From: Candidatus Poribacteria bacterium
Lineage (GTDB): Bacteria; Poribacteria; WGA-4E; PCPOR2b
Assembly (NCBI GenBank): GCA_022822785.1
Contig: JAJEAL010000070.1
Location: 1 to 64,000 of the forward strand
DNA length: 64,000 nucleotides
Direction: 5' to 3'
Part shown: positions 25,135 through 32,400 of the stretch, in pieces
Layout: the number at the start of each line of letters is the position of its first letter
Numbering within the stretch: the first letter of the stretch is position 1
Position numbers and translations under genes: made by a program
The notes under the pieces: model-generated
The model's database searches: none
Told to the model about the DNA's origin: nothing
The model's input: only the letters and a program-made list of their open reading frames with translations

Positions 25135-25950
25135 CTACCGAACCCAATGCCGATAGAGCGGTTTGACCTCCGCTGGCAGTCCTTCGTAAATGGCAGAGGA
25201 AACTGGGACAACTTCATTCTCATTCCCGCCCGTTTCATCCACGATGCGAGCTCGATCATCAGAGCCGGGCATCAATACGTCGAGATTCAGCCACCACGGC
25301 GCATATCGCACCGCGATCCCCACGCGCGGCTTGTCGGTTCTGTTAGGGGCGGTCGCATGCCAGGTCCGACTGTCAAGTATCAATACGCTACCGGCATCAC
25401 CCGTCGCCTGCATCTCGGTGGGATAGGGTTGCAATGGGTCAACACCGTTGTCGCCCGACGGATTGTTCGAGGAGCGGTGACTTCCCGGAACAACGAGTGT
25501 GCCACCGGTATCGGGCGTAAACGGCGAGAGCATCCACAATGTGGTGAGGTGCATAACAGCATCGGGATAAGGAGCGGGAATATGTCCGGCGTTGTGTTGG
25601 TTGAAGGGCCAATCTGCGTGTAGGGGGCCACGGATATTGCCCGGATAGTTGATATGCGCGGTTGTAAAAGAGATGCGCACATGAGGGCCGAATATCACTT
25701 CAGCGATTCCCAATACACGCTTGTCGGCGAGGTAAGGAGCAAACGATTGGTTGAAGGCAAGGAGGCCCTTCCGAGTGCCCACCCCTTCGACACCGGTATA
25801 AGTTCCGTATGCTTCGACTGTCCTCTCAACGCTTCTGCGTATCAACTCCACTCTATCCTTCGGGATAACATCCTCAACCACGCACCAGCCATTGATCTGG
25901 AGATGTAAGCATGCTGACTCGACAGCTGCGGCTGCCTTTCCATCCGCCAT
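25135..25950 (-). CDS. Phytanoyl-CoA dioxygenase (PhyH) family protein
   Basis: A 271-residue Fe(II)/2-oxoglutarate dioxygenase. The metal motif HxD is in 'GPLHADWPFNQ' and the distal His is in 'SRTWHATAPN', with the 2-oxoglutarate Arg at 'KPRVGIAVRY'. The double-stranded beta-helix core is complete ('MLSPFTPDTGGTLVVPGSHR'). SD GGAGGAGG precedes ATG 25950. The methyltransferase gene begins its stop three bases beyond the start region, so they may share a transcript. PhyH enzymes hydroxylate diverse substrates; none can be named here. Confidence 0.9.
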   Translation of the reverse strand: MADGKAAAAVESACLHLQINGWCVVEDVIPKDRVELIRRSVERTVEAYGTYTGVEGVGTRKGLLAFNQSFAPYLADKRVLGIAEVIFGPHVRISFTTAHINYPGNIRGPLHADWPFNQHNAGHIPAPYPDAVMHLTTLWMLSPFTPDTGGTLVVPGSHRSSNNPSGDNGVDPLQPYPTEMQATGDAGSVLILDSRTWHATAPNRTDKPRVGIAVRYAPWWLNLDVLMPGSDDRARIVDETGGNENEVVPVSSAIYEGLPAEVKPLYRHWVR

Positions 25951-25952
25951 CC

Positions 25953-26714
25953 TTATGCCTCCTCCTTACGCGCGGTAAAATTAATCCGATCCGAATGTCG
26001 ATTCCAACGGCTGAAAGTGTACATATCATAGGCACTGAGCATTTTGTACCCGTTCTGTTTCAGCAATTTTTTGACGGTGTTGACCTCAAAGATTTTCTGG
26101 ATGTGAATCTCTTCAAAACGGCGAAATAGCTCACCCTCACGGATGAAAAAGGTGAGCGCGGTTCGGCACACTTTATCGTGGTAGGTGTACATATTCTTCC
26201 ACATATAGGAGTAGTCAGGATGGTTGTCTGCAAATGTCTGCCCATGGAAGTGCTGAACGATGTTGCGCTCGGTAGTGACATCAAAGATAAACAGCCCGGA
26301 CGGGATTAGATGCTTTGAAACTGCCCGGAAAACTGCCTCAAGTTCGGCCTCGTCAACAGCATAGTTGATGCTGTCGTAGATACAGAGTACCGCGTCAAAC
26401 TGTTGATGAAGGTCGAAATCACGCATATCGCCACGAATAAACGGGATATCTAGCCCCTGCTCCGCTGCCTTTTGACGCGCAACCGTTAGCATACCCCCGG
26501 CTCGGTCTAAGCCGCACATCTCGTAACCGCGCTCCTCCATAAGCAGCGTCAATGCTCCTGTGCCGCAGGCGACCTCTAAAACCTTCTGTGGTGTAGATTT
26601 ATAGTGCTTGAAAAGGTCTTCAATATAGCTCGCCCAGCGGACATAGTTGACATTCGCCATCATACGGTCATAGGGATATGCAAATTTCTCGTAAGGGTCC
26701 GTCAGTTCTTTCAT
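25953..26714 (-). CDS. Class I SAM-dependent methyltransferase
   Basis: A 253-residue Rossmann-fold methyltransferase. Motif I is 'VLEVACGTGALTLLMEERGY', with the acidic residue after strand 2 in 'CGLDRAGGML' and motif III/IV in 'DAVLCIYDSINY'. The post-core 'FIFDVTTERNIV' is like those seen in ubiquinone- or small-molecule-type methyltransferases. An SD (GGAAC) lies before ATG 26714. The gene lies three bases from the neighbouring membrane-protein gene and three from the PhyH start, making a likely three-gene unit. Substrate unknown. Confidence 0.87.
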   Translation of the reverse strand: MKELTDPYEKFAYPYDRMMANVNYVRWASYIEDLFKHYKSTPQKVLEVACGTGALTLLMEERGYEMCGLDRAGGMLTVARQKAAEQGLDIPFIRGDMRDFDLHQQFDAVLCIYDSINYAVDEAELEAVFRAVSKHLIPSGLFIFDVTTERNIVQHFHGQTFADNHPDYSYMWKNMYTYHDKVCRTALTFFIREGELFRRFEEIHIQKIFEVNTVKKLLKQNGYKMLSAYDMYTFSRWNRHSDRINFTARKEEA

Positions 26715-26717
26715 CCG

Positions 26718-27131
26718 CTACTGTTCCTTTCCTTTGAATCCGACAGCGGCATCTGTCATTTTCAGCAGCGTATTAATTTCTTCCGCACTCCACACCCCGT
26801 CTTCGTTCGCTTTCGACGCATAATCAATTGCAATTTTCACTTTTCTCAAGCGCACCTGTCCCCGCAAATAGCTTAACGGCATGGTTCGCATCGTCTGTTC
26901 GACGCGATTAAACGTCGCCCTAATGGCTTCTGCATCCACGCCATCAGGAGCTTGTTGTATGAGTTGAGTCTTCATGAGGCCCGCAGCAAAATCGAATAAC
27001 TCCGTTATCAAATACCACTGTAAAAAGAAAAAAACAAGCATGACAATGAGGAGTAACACGAGCAGTTTGGTAACAAACGGTATCCGTTTGCGCGGCGGTG
27101 CCTGAAGTGAATCTGTCGAATTTTCTGCCAT
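26718..27131 (-). CDS. Single-pass membrane protein of unknown function
   Basis: A 137-residue product when started at ATG 27131 (MAENSTDS), which has GAAGGAG directly upstream; a longer frame to 27188 lacks such a site. One strong membrane helix, 'VTKLLVLLLIVMLVFFFLQWYLI', lies near residues 20-42. A short cytoplasmic head precedes it, and a helical, Arg/Glu-rich outer part follows. No family recognised. It is probably the first gene of the unit with the methyltransferase and PhyH genes. Confidence 0.72.
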   Translation of the reverse strand: MAENSTDSLQAPPRKRIPFVTKLLVLLLIVMLVFFFLQWYLITELFDFAAGLMKTQLIQQAPDGVDAEAIRATFNRVEQTMRTMPLSYLRGQVRLRKVKIAIDYASKANEDGVWSAEEINTLLKMTDAAVGFKGKEQ

Positions 27132-27415
27132 GTTTTTTTCTCCTTCAGCAGTCGTAGAATCAGGATAGCTTCTGCGACATGATAGCACCGGTGGAATGGC
27201 TTGTCAACCGAAAATTTCCGTTGCGTTTCATGGACAAGATATCTTACAATTGTCTTGGTAAGAGAAGGCATAATTATTGGCTGAATCGGGCTGCTCAGCC
27301 CTGAAGGATTTGCACTAGATAGGCAACGCGATGCGGGAAAACTCAACGTTGGGCTTCACAGTTCCGGTTCAACCTAACCTATCAATGAAGCATAATGCGT
27401 AATACCTAAGGACAC
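27132..27415. other. Intergenic region, nothing clear seen
   Basis: This part of the gap upstream of the membrane-protein gene shows no credible coding frame, terminator or promoter. The MITE-like element begins at 27416. Confidence 0.3.
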
Positions 27416-27530
27416 TGTCAGATAAATACTAATGGTCCTGCTCGTAGTGGATTGCCCAATCCACTACACCCCCGCAAAACTGGCTCCGACTTCGCCGATC
27501 GGTAAGTTACTTGTCACAACTTATCTGACA
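27416..27530. mobile_element. MITE-like 115-bp element with terminal inverted repeats
   Basis: TGTCAGATAA (27416-27425) and TTATCTGACA (27521-27530) form perfect 10-bp inverted ends. Inside lies a perfect 11-bp hairpin, GTAGTGGATTG (27444-27454) / CAATCCACTAC (27457-27467). A segment CACCCCCGCAAAACTGGCTC follows and resembles part of 19433-19508. It carries no gene. The structure fits a non-autonomous mobile element, or a structured repeat. Confidence 0.5.
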
Positions 27531-27656
27531 AAGTACTAGTGCACAAGAAAAATGGAGTGGCGTTTTCTGAGCGGTAAAGTATTTCACGAGTACGGATTTC
27601 TCGTGTCTATGAGAAGAAGCAATTTTACATTAACGCATTAAGTACGGAGTGATATT

Positions 27657-28514
27657 ATGACAGATTTTCCGATTGTTGATACGCACATCCACCTCTGGGA
27701 TCCAAGCGTACTGCGGTATCCGTGGCTTGAAGAGGTCCCGTTTCTGAATAAATCTTATCTATTGCCGGATTATCGGGACGCTTGTGGCGAGGTTGATGTT
27801 GAAACGATGATTTTTGTGCAGTGCGATACGCATCCGGACGATAATCTGAAAGAGGCTGAGTGGGTGACATCACTCTCGCAAGCGGATCCAAGAATCCGAG
27901 GGATTGTGGCTGGGGCGCCGCTTGAGGCGGGGGACGGTGCTAGAGCGCAGCTTGAGCAGCTGGCTGAGAATCCGCTGGTCAAGGGGATTCGTCGGCTCAT
28001 TCAATCGGAGAGTCTCGACTTTTGTGTGCAGCCCAACTTTATTCGCGGTGTGCAGTCGCTTGAAGAGTTTGGGTTGAGCTTTGATATCTGCATTTACCAT
28101 CCGCACCTCGCCAACACGATTCAGTTTGTCAAGCAATGTCCGAACATTCAATTTATACTGGATCATATCGGCAAGCCGAACATCAAAGATCAGCTCTTTG
28201 AGCCGTGGAGCCGCGAGATTAAGGCGTTATCGGAATTCCCCAACGTTTCTTGTAAGGTCTCCGGTTTGGTGACCGAAGCTGACTTTGAAAAGTGGACAGC
28301 AAAGGATTTGAAACCTTATATTGATCAGGTGATCGAGTGTTTCGGGTTTGATCGTGTGATTTACGGCAGTGATTGGCCCGTCGCAGCGCAAGCGACCAAA
28401 TATCCGAGATGGGTTGAGACTTTGGAGTGGGCGGTCAGCGGCTGTTCGGATGATGAATTGAGAAAGTTGTTCCGCGATAATGCGCTTCGATTTTACAGGG
28501 TTTCTGTTCATTGA
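27657..28514 (+). CDS. Amidohydrolase-2 family lactonase, L-fuconolactonase/rhamnonolactonase-like
   Basis: A 285-residue metal-dependent TIM-barrel hydrolase. The N-terminal 'IVDTHIHLWDPSVLRYPWL' is typical of the fuconolactonase-type subfamily and supplies the first two metal His. 'FILDHIGKPNI' and 'VIYGSDWPVA' (the catalytic Asp) complete the site. Such enzymes open sugar lactones formed by dehydrogenases. SD ACGGAG precedes ATG 27657. The Ldh2-type dehydrogenase follows on the same strand after 296 bases, so a shared role in sugar-acid breakdown is plausible. Confidence 0.85.
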   Translation: MTDFPIVDTHIHLWDPSVLRYPWLEEVPFLNKSYLLPDYRDACGEVDVETMIFVQCDTHPDDNLKEAEWVTSLSQADPRIRGIVAGAPLEAGDGARAQLEQLAENPLVKGIRRLIQSESLDFCVQPNFIRGVQSLEEFGLSFDICIYHPHLANTIQFVKQCPNIQFILDHIGKPNIKDQLFEPWSREIKALSEFPNVSCKVSGLVTEADFEKWTAKDLKPYIDQVIECFGFDRVIYGSDWPVAAQATKYPRWVETLEWAVSGCSDDELRKLFRDNALRFYRVSVH

Positions 28515-28555
28515 TGTTGATTCATTGAAATAACGTGAAACCTAACGAACAGTGT

Positions 28556-28600
28556 GTAAGGCGCGAGATAAAGCGATGGACGGAGAAATCCCGCGCTTAC
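28556..28600. repeat. Hairpin after the lactonase gene
   Basis: GTAAGGCGCG (28556-28565) and CGCGCTTAC (28592-28600) pair with one bulged G. No T-run follows. It lies 41 bases after the lactonase stop, so it could be a weak terminator or transcript end stabiliser. Confidence 0.35.
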
Positions 28601-28810
28601 GGAAGTTGATAGCCGCTTAATTTACGCAAGGGGTGGATCACTGGGTAAATTATCCCCAATCATCTAACAGAATCTAACACTTTTGACGAAATTGGTGTCC
28701 GGATATGAATCTCGACCTACATATAACATGTTTGGAATCGGCTACCGCAAAATATCAACATGCCCTAGCAACTTGGGTACGGAGACAAGAATGGGGGAGG
28801 GAATAGAATC

Positions 28811-29881
28811 GTGGGAACAACGCACGCTTTTCAGGCAAGCTATTTACACGCGATGACGCGAGAAGTGCTTATAGCGTCGGACACACCGCGTCACATCGCG
28901 GAAAATGTAGCGGAGATTTTGGTGAATGCAAACCTCGCCGGACACGACTCCCACGGCGTAATTCGCATTCCGAGCTATCTGCAAAGTATCATAGATGGTA
29001 GAACGCAGCCCGTTGCTGAACCAGAGTTTGTCAGCGAAACCGCCAATACCTTGCGCGTTGATGGTGGAAGCGGTTTCGGTCACCACACTGCGCGAAAAGC
29101 GATGGAACGGGCAATTGAGAAGGCAAAGGAGGCTGACAGTTGTAGTGTGACTCTCGTCCACACCGGGCATATCGGGCGGCTTGGCGAATACGCAGAGCAA
29201 GCCGCACAGGCAGGATGCATCGGCATCACTACCAACGGCAGCGGTTCACAGGACGGCGGGAACATTGTTCCCTTTGGTGGTGCCCGTGGGGCGCTCGGGA
29301 CCAACCCGATTTCTGTTGGGATCCCTACCGGCGATGATACACCATTTATCATCGACTTTGCCACGAGCATGATCGCCGGCGGTAAGATTCTGTTTGCCCA
29401 GAGCCGAGGCGTGGACCTGCCCGAAGACTGCATTGTAGATAAGCACGGCAATCCCAGCGTTAAGACGGCGGATTTCTATGACGGTGGATTTCTACTGCCG
29501 TTTGGCAAACACAAGGGATATGCATTTTCGCTGCTGATGTGTTTGTTGGGTGGATTAAGTGGAAATTTCGATCTGGAACGTGGCGCGATGGGTGGGCAAT
29601 TTATGCTAGCGTTGAATGTCAGTGCATTTACACCACTTGAAGCGTATCAAGAAGGGGTACGCGCGTTTCTTGATGGCATTAAGTCGATACCGGCTGCGCC
29701 CGGTTTTGATGAGGTATTGGTGCCCGGCGATTTTGAGCACCGCTCTCGCCTTCAGCGTTTGGCGCACGGCGTCGATATACCAGATACTACCTACCAAGAA
29801 ATTTTGGAGTGGGGCGAGAAATTGGGGGTTTCTTTGAGTGAAGAGGTAGTTGAAGCCGCCGATGTGGAGCGATACGAATAG
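28811..29881 (+). CDS. Ldh2 family malate/lactate/ureidoglycolate-type dehydrogenase
   Basis: A 356-residue NAD(P)-dependent dehydrogenase of the Ldh_2 family (type-II malate/L-lactate dehydrogenase), not the Rossmann LDH. 'LAGHDSHGVIRIPSYL' carries the catalytic His, 'GHIGRLGEYAEQAAQAG' and 'GTNPISVGIPTGDDTPFIID' form the cofactor cleft, and 'LPFGKHKGYAFSLLMCLLGG' is the family signature. The GTG start at 28811 follows a GGGGGAGGG region. Such enzymes reduce 2-keto acids; related members act on sulfolactate or 2,3-diketogulonate, which would fit a sugar-acid role. Confidence 0.88.
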   Translation: MGTTHAFQASYLHAMTREVLIASDTPRHIAENVAEILVNANLAGHDSHGVIRIPSYLQSIIDGRTQPVAEPEFVSETANTLRVDGGSGFGHHTARKAMERAIEKAKEADSCSVTLVHTGHIGRLGEYAEQAAQAGCIGITTNGSGSQDGGNIVPFGGARGALGTNPISVGIPTGDDTPFIIDFATSMIAGGKILFAQSRGVDLPEDCIVDKHGNPSVKTADFYDGGFLLPFGKHKGYAFSLLMCLLGGLSGNFDLERGAMGGQFMLALNVSAFTPLEAYQEGVRAFLDGIKSIPAAPGFDEVLVPGDFEHRSRLQRLAHGVDIPDTTYQEILEWGEKLGVSLSEEVVEAADVERYE

Positions 29882-29951
29882 GAATTGTGGTACATCTTAA
29901 GAAGGAAGTAAAGCCTAAAACGCCACGAGTAATGGGTAAGAAACCTACGCG

Positions 29952-29973
29952 GGTTACGGCGTATGCCTACTAC
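29952..29973. repeat. Dispersed palindromic repeat, family A copy 3 (shortened)
   Basis: GGTTACGGC joins directly to GTATGCCTACTAC. Compared with the 32-base copies at 14250 and 30936, seven internal bases (ATACGGA) are missing, which removes half of the stem. It lies in the gap between the Ldh2 gene and the convergent epimerase-like gene. Confidence 0.55.
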
Positions 29974-30111
29974 TTACTATTCCCATTGGTTGGGCTAGGA
30001 AGTTTAACCTACCCACTTACGCAGTTGGACGTTATCACTCATAGGGAACAATGACCGTTGTTCCTTACACACAGGCTATACCCTTCCTTCGTTTTAATAA
30101 CCCACCTATTA

Positions 30112-30870
30112 CTAGCGATAATCTTCTGCTGCGTCTTCTGGTTCGTATCCAAGCACCTCGCGAGCATGTGAGATATCACGGTATGCCCACCTGTTATTGG
30201 ACACAACATCGAAAATATCGAACTTCACACTATCGGGCGCTTCAATGGACTTCTCGACTATCTGTGCGATGTCGCGTTGGCTGCACCACACAGAGAAACC
30301 GCGAGGCGGTGTAGGACGGTTTTCGCGGGTAACCGCACCTATACGTAGGCAGATTATCGAGATATCGTAACTGTCCGTAAAATGTCGCGCCAACGCCTCG
30401 CCGAAAACTTTGGTGCACCCGTATAAACCTGCCGGCCGTGTCAGCGATTTGTGGTCTACTTTTTCCCACGTGTCGGGGACCTCATCGTAACGCCCCTGGG
30501 TGATTGCGTTGTAGGGAAACTCTCGATCCCAGTTACTGACAGCTGACCCGCTGCTCGCGAAGACAACCCGCTTAACGCCTGCCTCCCGTGATGCCTCAAA
30601 GACATTGTAGCAGCCCACAATATTTCCACTTAACAACTCTTCCCACGTAACGCCCGGTTGTGCCATCGCCGCTAGATGCACAACGACATCAATCCCCTCA
30701 AAAGCAGGTCGGACAGCCTCCAGATCCACGATATCGGCTTGATGACATTCCACTCCGGGGACAGGTCGGCGATTTAGTGCACTCAAGATATACTTTCTCT
30801 CCAAACGCTCTCGTACGAGACCGCCAATTAATCCGCTCATTCCGGTGACGAGTACCTTTTTTTCTGCCAC
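30112..30870 (-). CDS. NAD-dependent epimerase/dehydratase, uronate-dehydrogenase-like
   Basis: A 252-residue extended short-chain dehydrogenase. The cofactor motif is 'VLVTGMSGLIGGLVRERL', and the catalytic Tyr-xxx-Lys is in 'LYGCTKVFGEALARHF', with the Ser in 'FASSGSAVSN'. The segment 'PPRGFSVWCSQRDIAQIVEKSI' is close to bacterial uronate dehydrogenases, which oxidise glucuronate or galacturonate to aldaric lactones. The start is GTG at 30870, with GGAGG at good spacing. It is a single gene on the minus strand. If it is a uronate dehydrogenase, the nearby lactonase and enolase-family dehydratase would continue that route. This is inference. Confidence 0.82.
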   Translation of the reverse strand: MAEKKVLVTGMSGLIGGLVRERLERKYILSALNRRPVPGVECHQADIVDLEAVRPAFEGIDVVVHLAAMAQPGVTWEELLSGNIVGCYNVFEASREAGVKRVVFASSGSAVSNWDREFPYNAITQGRYDEVPDTWEKVDHKSLTRPAGLYGCTKVFGEALARHFTDSYDISIICLRIGAVTRENRPTPPRGFSVWCSQRDIAQIVEKSIEAPDSVKFDIFDVVSNNRWAYRDISHAREVLGYEPEDAAEDYR

Positions 30871-30935
30871 GGTTTTCCTCCGCTTCTATTGGTTCGTCAA
30901 AATAACGTGAAACGTGATGCGTAAGATAAATGTGT

Positions 30936-30967
30936 ATAGGTTACGGCATACGGAGTATGCCTACTAC
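30936..30967. repeat. Dispersed palindromic repeat, family A copy 2
   Basis: This 32-base unit is identical to 14250-14281 and carries the same core hairpin GGCATACGGAGTATGCC. A GTGAAACGTGA motif lies about 25 bases upstream (near 30907-30917). Confidence 0.75.
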
Positions 30968-31073
30968 TTTGATCGTCGGTTGAATTATACATCACCTATA
31001 CCAGACTGTCAAATTTCGCATATCTATCAATACAGCAGCACAGAGGGATAAACTGACTCACGAGACGTGCTTG

Positions 31074-31095
31074 ATGGACGCAAATCTTCGTCCAT
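31074..31095. repeat. Palindromic repeat, family C copy 3
   Basis: ATGGACG (31074-31080) and CGTCCAT (31089-31095) pair around CAAATCTT. The CAAATCT centre resembles copy 1 at 15877-15900, with a shorter and changed stem. It lies in the 468-base gap before the PhyH gene at 31339, which otherwise shows no coding frame. Confidence 0.45.
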
Positions 31096-31338
31096 TCAGA
31101 TCTAATCAAAGGTCAGGAAGCACCGACGCGAGTCGGCGGCAGGTGATATGCCTATGATGGAACGTTTTCGGTTTTCTGCCTGCGTGTTCGTCGGGATTGG
31201 AAATCCCTCCTACAGCATTGTTAAATACCCTCATCTATTAAAGCGTTCGCTATTTACAGCTTGTGGGCAGTGTGATAGAATCAACTCAGATTGACCGTAT
31301 TACTTAATGAAAAGCAAAACCAGATACGGAGGACAAAT

Positions 31339-32169
31339 ATGGTTACACAAGAACAGACACGATTTTTTGATGAAAACGGTTATCTCAAGTATGGGAAGGT
31401 TTTAGAATCCAACGAGGTGCAAAGACTTATTGATGGGTTGGATCGGATTGTCGATATCGAGTTGGCAGGAGGGGATGATTCGTCAGTCGAGTTCAGCGTA
31501 GGGCACCGTCGCTCAGTTAAAGCAGCGCAAGATGAACCGCGTGTCCTCACTCAGTATGTGAATATGTGGAAACGGGATAAGGAGTACAAAAAAACGGTAC
31601 GACACCCGTTGATTACTGGGATTGCTAAGACGCTTTTAAGAACAGCGATGGTTCGGCTGTGGCATGATCACATCATCTCTAAACCGCCGGCGGATAACGG
31701 TCATTTCAGGTTCCATCAGGATTTTTACGGTTGGCCCCTCTCCGAACCGAGAATCCTCAGCTGCTGGATAGCACTTGACGATGCCACTGTGGAGAACGGT
31801 TGTATGCACGTGGTTCCGGGCAGCCATCGTGATCACCGTTTCTCTCCTGAAGCGAAAAAGAGAGAGGACGAAGCGTTAGCGAAAGATCCGACCTTTAAGA
31901 CCGAACGAGCGAAAATGGAGGAGCGTCCCGCCAGCTTCGGCGTCCCCGTGGAGCTTTCGACCGGTGAGTGCATGTTCCACCACTGCCTGAACTTCCACGC
32001 AACTCCGCAGAACACAACGAATCGGCAACGTCGCGCCTTTGTTATAATTTATTACGCTCAAGGGGTCTGTTTCAACGATGCACAAGCCTCGCACCATTGT
32101 CTAATCCCAACCATCGAAGTCAACCATGGCGAGCCCCTCGTTGGCAGTGGGTTTCCAGCTGTGGGCTAG
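31339..32169 (+). CDS. Phytanoyl-CoA dioxygenase (PhyH) family protein
   Basis: A 276-residue product when started at ATG 31339 (MVTQEQTRFFDENGYLKYGK), which has CGGAGGACAA immediately upstream; a longer frame from 31291 has no such site. The metal motif HxD is in 'FRFHQDFYGWPL' and the distal His in 'LNFHATPQNTTNRQRRAFVI', with the 2-oxoglutarate Arg nearby. 'WIALDDATVENGCMHVVPGSH' is a typical core segment of the family. It is the second of at least three full PhyH genes in the window. The substrate is unknown. Confidence 0.9.
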   Translation: MVTQEQTRFFDENGYLKYGKVLESNEVQRLIDGLDRIVDIELAGGDDSSVEFSVGHRRSVKAAQDEPRVLTQYVNMWKRDKEYKKTVRHPLITGIAKTLLRTAMVRLWHDHIISKPPADNGHFRFHQDFYGWPLSEPRILSCWIALDDATVENGCMHVVPGSHRDHRFSPEAKKREDEALAKDPTFKTERAKMEERPASFGVPVELSTGECMFHHCLNFHATPQNTTNRQRRAFVIIYYAQGVCFNDAQASHHCLIPTIEVNHGEPLVGSGFPAVG

Positions 32170-32261
32170 TATTAGCGATGTGCAAAGCCCTGACAGGGCG
32201 ACATGTACGCAGAATCGAGACATCCCAGCAATCCATTCGTCTAGATGAGCGACCATTAGAT

Positions 32262-32331
32262 AAAAAAACGCCTTGATGCAACCATCGCAGCTCCGATTGT
32301 TCCAAAGTCAAGCAACGTGTGACACCAAGGC
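32262..32331 (-). terminator. Likely bidirectional terminator between the PhyH and TonB receptor genes
   Basis: Minus-strand GCCTTGGTG / CATCAAGGC pair across a loop of about 40 bases and end in seven T (plus-strand A at 32262-32268). A shorter T-run (CATTTTCTT) ends the plus-strand copy. Stem GCCTTG/CAAGGC lies at 32270-32275 and 32326-32331. The large loop lowers confidence. Confidence 0.5.
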
Positions 32332-32400
32332 ATTTTCTTAACAGGTTTTCAAGTTGTAGTCTCTATTATGACAACTTGTGCGAGACATCAACGTGATTAA

